64,000 nucleotides of DNA from Trema orientale. Taxonomy: Eukaryota > Streptophyta > Magnoliopsida > Rosales > Cannabaceae. The position numbers were made by a program, and so were the translations under genes. The notes beneath the pieces were generated by a model. The model searched no databases. It was not told where the DNA came from and saw only the letters and a program-made list of their open reading frames with translations. The DNA lies in assembly GCA_002914845.1 (NCBI GenBank), contig JXTC01000001.1:3497355-3561354 (forward strand), written 5' to 3'. Each line of letters opens with the position of its first letter. Positions within the stretch are counted from its first letter, which is position 1. This document shows positions 56,338 to 64,000 of the stretch, in pieces.

Positions 56338-56433
56338 TAAAATATATTCTTGACAAACAAATTTTAAAATATGATACATAAGTAAAATATAATCTTGACA
56401 AACAAATTTTAAAATATAATACATAATCGCTTT
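56338..56433. repeat. Tandem duplication of about 48 bp carrying TTGAC cores
   Basis: Two adjacent units, AAAATATATTCTTGACAAAC... and AAAATATAATCTTGACAAAC..., each followed by AAATTTTAAAATAT(G/A)ATACATAA. Each holds one TTGAC, the W-box core bound by WRKY factors, about 1 kb upstream of the ALD1-like ATG. Confidence 0.75.
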
Positions 56434-58508
56434 TTTAGGCAAAATTTGATAAGAGTGTAATGTTGTTTCTAAAAAGCTAACCCACTACCGGTATTCAAAT
56501 TTTCGAAAATATCCTTCATGATAAAATATATTGTTAATTTATATGTATATATATATTCTTTTTAGAAATTACATATGTATATTACTTATATATAGATAGA
56601 TATTTTAATTAGTTTCTTTTACAATTATGTTAAGTATTTATATATAAGGGTCATGTTTTAATGGAGATTTTTATTTTTGCTCCATTGATGGGTACTTTTA
56701 TTTGGACCATTGGATTTTAATCTGATAGTTATAATGATATTAGTAATTTTATTAAAAAATAAAATTTAATTAATACGTATATAAATATGGAAAGCTATTT
56801 ATGACTTAAAAAATTGGTAACCTATATGTGACCTATGAGTTGGAATTTTTTTTTCTAATCCCTTTTCCATTGTTTTTTCTTTTTTTCATTCTATTATTTA
56901 TTTTTATTAAAAAATAAATAAATAAACAACTAACCGTATATATATCTAAATATTTTTTTTCAAAAGAATTAATTATATATATATTAAATTTTTCATTGAA
57001 AAACGAGTCATTCTTTATTATAATTTCAAAACTAACATTATATATCCCCTTAAAAAAAATTAATGTTATGTATAAATTCTAAAAAAAAGAACAACTAACT
57101 GTTAATATAAAACTATTAAATACTAATTTTTTTATCAAAAATTTTTCTTAAAAAAATACATTCTTTCTTTTTTATAATTTCAAAACTAACGTTATTCCCT
57201 TTCAAAAAAAAAAAAATACTAACGTTACATCCCAAAAAAAAAAAAAACAAAAACAAAACTAATGTTATTTATATTCTCAAAAAAATTACTTATTCATATT
57301 AATAGCATGATATGTTCAGATTAAATGAAATTTTAAAAATTAAACTTATAAGTGAAAATCAAAAAAGAAAAGAAATAAATAAAAAAAAAATATTTGAATA
57401 AAACATTAATTGATCAAATAATGGAAATAGATGAAATTACTTGCTATTGTAGGTCATATTTAACTTGATAATTTTACCCATCTATGGAGCAAAAACAAAT
57501 CGCCATTGAAACATCACCCTATATATAAATATCGATAAATATTTTGGGAAGAAGCTGAAATTTATGGTAGCGATTGTTCTTGCGTCTCCATTATTATTAA
57601 CTTTGTCTAGATATTTCTTTACTTTCAAAAGCATGTATATCGATGTAGTCTTTTTTTGGAAATCGGGGAAAGTTTTGTCCTTGAACTTTTCCATGTCAAT
57701 AACTGGGAGCTTGCTTGGTAATTTATTTATTTATTTTTATTTTTAAAATTAAAATGAAATGTAAAAATATTATTAAATATGTATTTTGAAAATACATTAT
57801 TCATCTATTCTAAAAAAAATAAAAATAAAAATGTTGTCACACAAAATCTCAATCCACATTTGGTTTTTTTCTTTTTTAATAAAATTTCTAGTGAGATTAA
57901 ATTAAAAGCCGATTATAGGGTTATATCAAGTACAATGAATAAAGGGTCAAAAAGAGCACCCTATCTTAAGTTCATTTAGTTCTTTTGATCTTACTAATAT
58001 AAAATTCTAACTAAATAATTGAATCAATTTTTTATTCTAATCTTATTTCAGTAAAGATTTTTATTCTTTATTCCAATCTCTTTTTTTAGGGAAATATTCT
58101 AATCTTATTTCAGTAAAAAGAAAAATATTTATTCTAATCCATTTTTATTATTGTTATTACTAATATTCATCTCCATTATTTCATTCTAGCAATTAGCAAA
58201 CCAAATTTTAACTTAGTTTTCTTGATCAAATCCTTTGTTGGAAATTAATTTCAGATAAAATTACCAATTTAGAAAAAACTTATAGCTTTGTTTTTGAGCA
58301 TTCTTTCATGTGCTTGCTTGCTTGCTTGTTTATTTATTTATTTATTTTGTTTTTTCACACAAACATCCAAATGGGACTATTTGTGCATGACATTATGGAT
58401 GCTTCTCTGGAATTTAGTTTTCTGTTGCCTTTTGGGTTGTTTCTACTACTGTTTTTCTATGGACACAATTATGTAATTATCTTTTATTATTACTAATATT
58501 TTATTAAA
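56434..58508. other. AT-rich intergenic DNA
   Basis: Very AT-rich with many A- and T-runs. Short frames at 57482-57979 and 58288-58496 have biased composition, and I recognise nothing in them. A (CTTG)n/(TTTA)n run lies at 58311-58345. Confidence 0.4.
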
Positions 58509-59000
58509 GGGATAATCCAAAACACCCCTCTTAAATATCACGATCATTTGTTCTCATAAAACCCAACGGTATCAATCTATTTTTCAAAATAGGAAAAAAG
58601 TAACCTTCATTCCTTTTTGATCAAATTTTTAACTAAATTTTTTCTTAATGGCAATAATACCCCTAGGATTTTCATGTCTAAACAACTCTCACAAAAGGAT
58701 CATATATCTTTTAAAAAAATATTGCCAAACAAACACAATATCATCAACATTTTTTATAATATTAACCCAAAAAAAAAGGAAAAAATGTGTTTTTTTTAAT
58801 ACATAGTTAGATAATATGGTTTGTTTAGTAACAAGTTTTTGAATCTTAAATTAGGCATTTTAGATATTTTACATTGAAAGTTTGATCAAAAAATTACATA
58901 ATGTATATTTTTCCTATTTTGAAAAATAAAGGGATACTGTTAGATTTTCTAAAAATAGAAAGCTAAGCGTGATATTTAAGCATAATAGAGGAAATTTTTT
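58509..59000. mobile_element. Long-TIR MITE, 'AAAATAGGAAAAAGTAACC' family, copy 2
   Basis: Starts GGGATAATCCAAAACACC. TTAAATATCACG on the left is repeated inverted on the right as CGTGATATTTAA, and TTTTTCAAAATAGGAAAA pairs with TTTTTCCTATTTTGAAAAA. Same family as 11210-11683. The right border is diverged. No coding frame. Confidence 0.65.
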
Positions 59001-59994
59001 AGAGAATATTAGTAAGGGCTAATTATGCGCTAACCTCGTTGAATTAGTTTTGATCTAAAATTGGGGAAAGTTCACTTATCTTTCACTTGCTTTCTATTTG
59101 TTTGTGTATTTTTCATTTTAGGTGGGTAAATTCACGCAGACAACGTGTGTGAATTTCGTTGAAGGAAATGTGTAATTTCATATTAACCAAATTAATCATT
59201 GATCGGTATAAATTAAGAAGTAACCAAATTTCAATGCACGTGCCTCCGTAGTCCATATATATACTTTTTTTTTTTTTTTGAATGCCATATATATATATAT
59301 ATACACACACATAATACATTTGCAAGGAAATTTCCGTCCACACAATTATTTTTTAACGCAGCATCATTTAGAATGATAACAAAACAGATGGGAAAAAAAG
59401 GAAGTAGTAACAACAATAGTACTTTATTTTTTTTTTTTCCATTTTGCAGATTGAGATGTCAAAATCTAGGTGGACAGAAAAATTAGACAAATACACCGAT
59501 TAAAGGTTTCTTCTTCGAAGTTACCACATGAACCTTTTTTTTCCAATTCTTTGATGAAAGTCAATCACTTCAGTCTTCAAGATTTATTTTCCATATTGTG
59601 CTCTCAATTATTTTGAGCAATGAGACAGTGAAATCTCGATACAGAAAGGCACAGTTAACCACAGGAAAAGAATTACGTAATTAATATATAATTGGCATAA
59701 TGCAGCCACGAGGCAGACGGCATGAGATGGTGAACTCGCTTTCATAGCTTTGTGAGTTGCAAAACGACATACATATATATGGCAAATTAGTGAATTTCCA
59801 CATAGTCGCAAAACTACAATTGCTTCATACATCGTCTAAGTCTAACAAAACAAAATGTTTGACAAACAATACTACGCTAGTTAACACTTGTGTATGGCCA
59901 TAGGGCACTTGGACTATTACTGCTGGCTGCCAACATTTGGAGAAATAAAAAAACACAATTAGGTAAACAGACCTTATACTCATGAGGTGACGTG
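59001..59994. other. Intergenic DNA
   Basis: Contains AT dinucleotide tracts (59287-59304) and homopolymers. Short minus-strand frames at 59113-59416 and 59608-60118 lack recognisable domains. Confidence 0.35.
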
Positions 59995-60026
59995 ACACAA
60001 TTTGATCACTTTTGATCAAATTGTGT
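59995..60026. repeat. Perfect 14-bp inverted repeat (hairpin)
   Basis: ACACAATTTGATCA, a 4-base loop CTTT, then TGATCAAATTGTGT. The core TTTGATCACTTTTGA is repeated once more at 60038-60052. No T-run follows and no gene is adjacent, so it is not called a terminator. Confidence 0.85.
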
Positions 60027-60351
60027 ATTCCCTCATGTTTGATCACTTTTGACAAGTAATTGTACCTCAAATAATTGTACCTCAATTGAATCATATTCGT
60101 TCTAAGAAATTTCAACAAACCAGAATAAATTTTATTTCTTCTTCAAAAATAGAGCCAAAAATGATAATTACTTATTACTTATATAAATTTAGCATAATTT
60201 AGCATTAACACATGATTTTGTATTGGAATTGGTGTAATTAGTCTACCAAAAGTAGAGTTTTCTATATAAAGTAACTTAAAATTTTGTACTACTTCGGGAA
60301 AAAAAAAGAACCTTGCAAATTACAATTAGTCACTAACCAATTTATCACTAA

Positions 60352-60639
60352 GGCTCTGTTTGGAACCTAGAATTCTTGGTAGAAAAAAAATTTCGTAGAA
60401 AAAGTCAAGGAAAAATAAAATAGAAAATATTTTCCTAAAATTTTATAAAACACTATTTTGAAAATTTTCTCTTTTCTAATCAATTTATTTCAATTCTATA
60501 TACTAAAAAATGACAATAAATCTAAATCTTGTTCTCTCATGAAAAATTTTTCTCTCAATTTTTGTTTAAATCCAAACAAAAAAAATAAAATCCCTTGTAA
60601 ATTTTTTTTTCTAAAAAAGTCTAGGTTCCAAACAAGGGC
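60352..60639. mobile_element. Tourist-like (PIF/Harbinger) MITE, 'CTCTGTTTGGAAC' family, copy 2
   Basis: GGCTCTGTTTGGAACCTAGA on the left and TCTAGGTTCCAAACAAGGGC on the right, with TAA on both sides (60349-60351 and 60640-60642). Related to the element at 3099-3391. Non-coding. Confidence 0.82.
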
Positions 60640-60642
60640 TAA

Positions 60643-61533
60643 AAGTAAAAGGAAAAAAAAAATGTTTGGTACAAAAAAAAAGGTGGATTAGTGGAAGAAA
60701 GGTGAGAAGAGTAGCGAGTGGGTAGATTTTGACATGTGTTATGTATATAGTTGATTGGTAAGAAAGATATTGGGAAATAAAAAGCGAGTTCATGAATATA
60801 AGGATTTGAAATCAACTATTAAATTACATTTTACATCATAATTCTAAGATTGGGAACTATCCATGGAAATAAATAAATCTAACGTTTATATCGAGTAAAT
60901 TTTTTTTATAATCAAAATAAAGCTACAAATTTAAAAAACATAATTTTGAGTTTTCAGATTAATGAAAACTGAATGAAATTATAGATTTTATGTTTTTGGG
61001 ACTTTTAAGTCTTAGGACAGTTTTTAGTGAAAAGTTGGTTGGTGGCATCCAATATAGAAAAAAAAAATAAATAAATAACTCAAGCATGAAACCCAATATG
61101 AGCCATGTGAATCTAGAGCCGGCTTTTCTCTTTTGAGTGGGCCTAGTAAATAGTTTACCTTTTAAAATAAAATAGAGAGTTTATGGCCTTTCACCAATAG
61201 TAAGAAGACACCTGACTTGTAAAATTCACCCGCTCGAGTTAAATAGCATTTTTTTTTTGGGTAATGGAGTTAAATAGCACTTCTTTCCAATATAAGTAGG
61301 TAATTTGATGATTTAGTGTTGTTTATTTTGTTGTGTATGTTTAGATCTAAATTCAATCTTAAATTTAAATCAAACTAAACTTTGTTCTTATACGTGGGTG
61401 TTTCTTCACAAATGACCACGAATGGTTGAATAGTATAAAAAGCAATAATAAATTGATGAAGATTCTTCGAAACAGGGGGAAGAATGTGGGCGAGATTTGG
61501 AAAGAAGCAAGTCATTTTCAATTTCAGTAAAAG
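60643..61533. other. AT-rich intergenic DNA
   Basis: No gene or element recognised. Confidence 0.35.
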
Positions 61534-61647
61534 ATAATACTAGGTGTATCAAAATTTGTACTAAATTTTTAATATTGCCATCTCACATGTCACGTGTGTT
61601 GATATTAAAAATTTGGTAAAAATTTTAGTACACATAGCATTATTCTT
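61534..61647. mobile_element. Short MITE, about 110 bp
   Basis: AATACTAGGTGTATCAAAATTTGTAC on the left and GTACACATAGCATTATT on the right are imperfect inverted repeats. AAATTTTTAATAT pairs with ATATTAAAAATTT in the middle. The structure folds into one long hairpin. Superfamily unassigned. Confidence 0.55.
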
Positions 61648-62399
61648 TCGGTAAATATGCAAAGAATTGAAAGTAAAAATAAAGGAAAAAGAGCATTGGA
61701 AAATTATCTGGTCTCCACAAAAAGAGGGTATATGAGTACGCTAATATCACCCAAAGGTAGGTAGAATGGAATTCTTATTCGCAAACAGCTGAATTATTGG
61801 ATTCAAAATTACTAATATAGGTTGATTGACGTGACGTTCTTATAATCTCGCCAAGTCAAGCTTAAAATTTACATTCATTATCAACATATACTATTTACTA
61901 ATGTATTATATACTTCCAAAAATTCTTCTTACTAGAATGAATTTTGGTGTAACACATAAATTTAAGATATTTATGCTGTGAAAGTGGTCCTAAAAATAGG
62001 CCAAAATAGGAGGAAAAGACCCCACTAAGGCTAATTTTGTCTCTAACTAGACTTTTTTTTTTTTTCGGAAATATGTTTTGTATGTATATTATGTATCATA
62101 ATATTAGTCTTTTTGTTTATTGTAGTCACATTTCTAAGACTAATAAAATTTTTTGACTTTTTTTGAACAATTTTACCTCTTTTCGACTGCTTTTAGTCAA
62201 AAAGAAAAAATTGAACTTAGAAGTATTTGAGTAATCTTTAAAAAAAAAAAAAAAAAATCAGCATCGTAAAAAAGGTCAGAGACAAAATTTGGTTTCCTTA
62301 TGATGCCATCCAAATCCCTTCTCTTAAAGCCGAACCAACGTGAGCCCAAAAGACATGATTGGCGAGGAAATTAGGCCATACACGATCTTTTTTGAAAAG
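61648..62399. other. AT-rich intergenic DNA
   Basis: No gene or element recognised. Poly-A and poly-T runs at 62049 and 62240. Confidence 0.35.
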
Positions 62400-62830
62400 A
62401 TTTTGAAAAATACTGTGGTTAGTTATCAGTGTTTTAAAAAAATACTGTGGTTTGAAAGATTTTCCCCTAATTTTAATATCGCATTTTTTTAGAAAAATAT
62501 CATTTTTTAAAATAGTCATTAGTTATCAGTGTTTGAAACTGATTATCGGTTGCCAGTTACCATTTACCAGCTATAACATTTTTTTTTGTTGTTCTTTTTC
62601 TTTTTTTTTTTTTTTGGTATTTCTTATTATTTTTCCTATTTCTGTTTCTAGTTAAAATACCTTTCCTCTCTTCATTTTTTTTTTAACTTTAAATATCTTT
62701 GGTTACTAGTTACAAGTGTTCAAAAACTAGTTATCAGTTACTAGTTATTATTTAACAATGATATTTTTCTAAAACTATTTTTAAAAATGAAATTTATCTA
62801 AAAATTGACTTGATATATAACCAAATTTCG
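62400..62830. repeat. GTTATCAGT/GTTACTAGTT-rich repeat, copy 4
   Basis: AGAAAAATATCATTTTTTAAAA arms surround repeated AGTTATCAGTGTTTGAAAC, CAGTTACC, GGTTACTAGTTAC and ACTAGTTATCAGTTACTAG words. Same family as 39179, 41452 and 42590. Confidence 0.5.
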
Positions 62831-64000
62831 GGCCTCATTTTAGTTCATGACCACGGCCCAAATCTGATAGATATATGTCCAACAAAAAGCCCGTTAAAAA
62901 TTCAGTACCAATAATACCCCTCAAAGCTCAGAACCAATCTTTATCGCCATTTCTTTTTTTTTTTTTCTCACGCGTTCTGTCACTCTCTCTTTCAGAGTGC
63001 AGATCTCAGCCATGAATGAGGACTTTGCCTTCACAACTCCCACTAGATCTTGATGATGGCCGAAGGTTCGCCGATCTCGACAAAGATCGAACACCCACCA
63101 GATAACAATGAAAACCAAAAGCACGCGGAATCTCGACGAAGATCAAAGAACCTCCGATCTCAATGAAAATCGAAGGAATGCTATTAATGATTGAAGGTCC
63201 TGCAACAAGTTTTTAGTGGTTGAAAGGTATATCAACTTTAATTTGATTGTTGTTTATAGATATATTCATATTCAATTGTATTTTTTTAGATTTTAGTTTT
63301 ATTTAAATTAAGTTTGATTTTAGGATTATATTTTTGTAACATAAATTCTTTTTAATTGGGGCCTATTTTACTCTAGATATGATAGATATAATTTAGTTTA
63401 TATAGGAGATGATTTAAATTTCAGATTGTGTTTGGTTTATAAACTTTTAATTATGGTATATCTTTTTCTAGTTATGGTACATGATCATAATCAATATATG
63501 AACCTACATGAAGAAACTAACTTTAGAAAACAAAAGATCACACCTACTAGTTCAGTAAGTACATATACAGATGTACCAAGTTAGAAAATCCATGTACCAA
63601 ATATGAAAAACTATGTACCACAAAAAATCAAAACAGTTAAATAACATACCTGGGTTTGAACTCTTTAAAGTTGCCAGGTATGATAGAATCAAATAATAAC
63701 AGTCCTCCGGATGACCATCAACAATAACATAGGTAAGATAAGAATATCAAATATCTAAAGTTATGAATCTAATATATAACCTCATATACCATGAAAAAAA
63801 TTTTATATAAAGACCAAATATTCTTGTACCATAATATTGAAAAAAAAAATCCTTCATTTCAAAACCAAACAAACTACAAACTCAATATAAAAAAAGTAAT
63901 GATCTCTATATCTCATCAACTGATATCACAGGTCTACAGTGATGCTACCCTTTAATGGAAGCTCCAAACTCCATAAATAGATACTTAAAATTTCCATCAT
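62831..64000. other. Terminal intergenic stretch
   Basis: A less AT-rich part (62920-63200) holds repeated GATCTCGACAAAGATCGA-like words. The short minus-strand frame there has no recognised domain. The remainder is AT-rich. Confidence 0.35.

Noticed and set aside
62921-63124. 67-codon minus-strand frame near the end of the window
   Set aside because: No domain; repeat-like GATCTCGAC words and no promoter signals.

Overview
The window is nuclear DNA of a dicot plant. It is AT-rich, its genes carry GT-AG introns, every protein recognised is plant-type, and the spaces between genes are full of small non-autonomous DNA transposons. There are no operons, ribosome binding sites or CRISPR arrays. 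A 36-base run of N at 19833-19868 shows it is an assembled scaffold.

Layout. (1) 1-12 kb: two single-exon FANTASTIC FOUR (FAF)-like genes on the + strand (1339-2148 and 9793-10902), about 7.6 kb apart and separated by MITEs. (2) 12.4-34.1 kb: a conserved housekeeping block. It holds an F-box/kelch-repeat gene (+, coding 13760-15181 with a 5'UTR intron), a three-exon membrane-anchored ubiquitin-fold gene (+, 19998-21289) and a ten-exon gene for a 1932-residue NT-C2/coiled-coil protein (-, 23746-32432, untranslated leader reaching about 34.1 kb). From memory the order matches Arabidopsis At1g22040-At1g22050-At1g22060. (3) 34-45 kb: no gene recognised. The stretch is stacked with terminal-inverted-repeat elements, three of which are Mutator-type with 9-bp target duplications, plus hAT relics and a minisatellite. 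(4) 45.3-55.3 kb: a small intronless gene of unknown function (-, 45282-45545) and a ten-exon PLP aminotransferase (-, 46748-55322, 449 aa) of the LL-DAP aminotransferase/ALD1 family. The ALD1 branch, which makes the pipecolate precursor used in systemic acquired resistance, is the better match. Its introns hold two MITEs, a hAT relic and a probable solo LTR. (5) 55.3-64 kb: no gene recognised; minisatellites, MITEs and AT-rich DNA.

The genes do not form one pathway. FAF-like proteins are linked to shoot meristem control, the F-box protein to SCF ubiquitination, the MUB to docking E2 enzymes at the plasma membrane, the NT-C2 protein probably to membrane or cytoskeletal tethering, and the aminotransferase to plastid lysine catabolism and immunity. 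I found no convincing new multi-gene system. The less familiar signals are the stacked Mutator-type MITEs sharing GGGATAAT-like ends, a dispersed repeat whose core is built from GTTAC/GTAAC units, a recent 78-residue duplication inside the coiled-coil protein, G-rich tracts in that gene's first intron, and a repeat-built region with duplicated TTGAC cores upstream of the ALD1-like gene.
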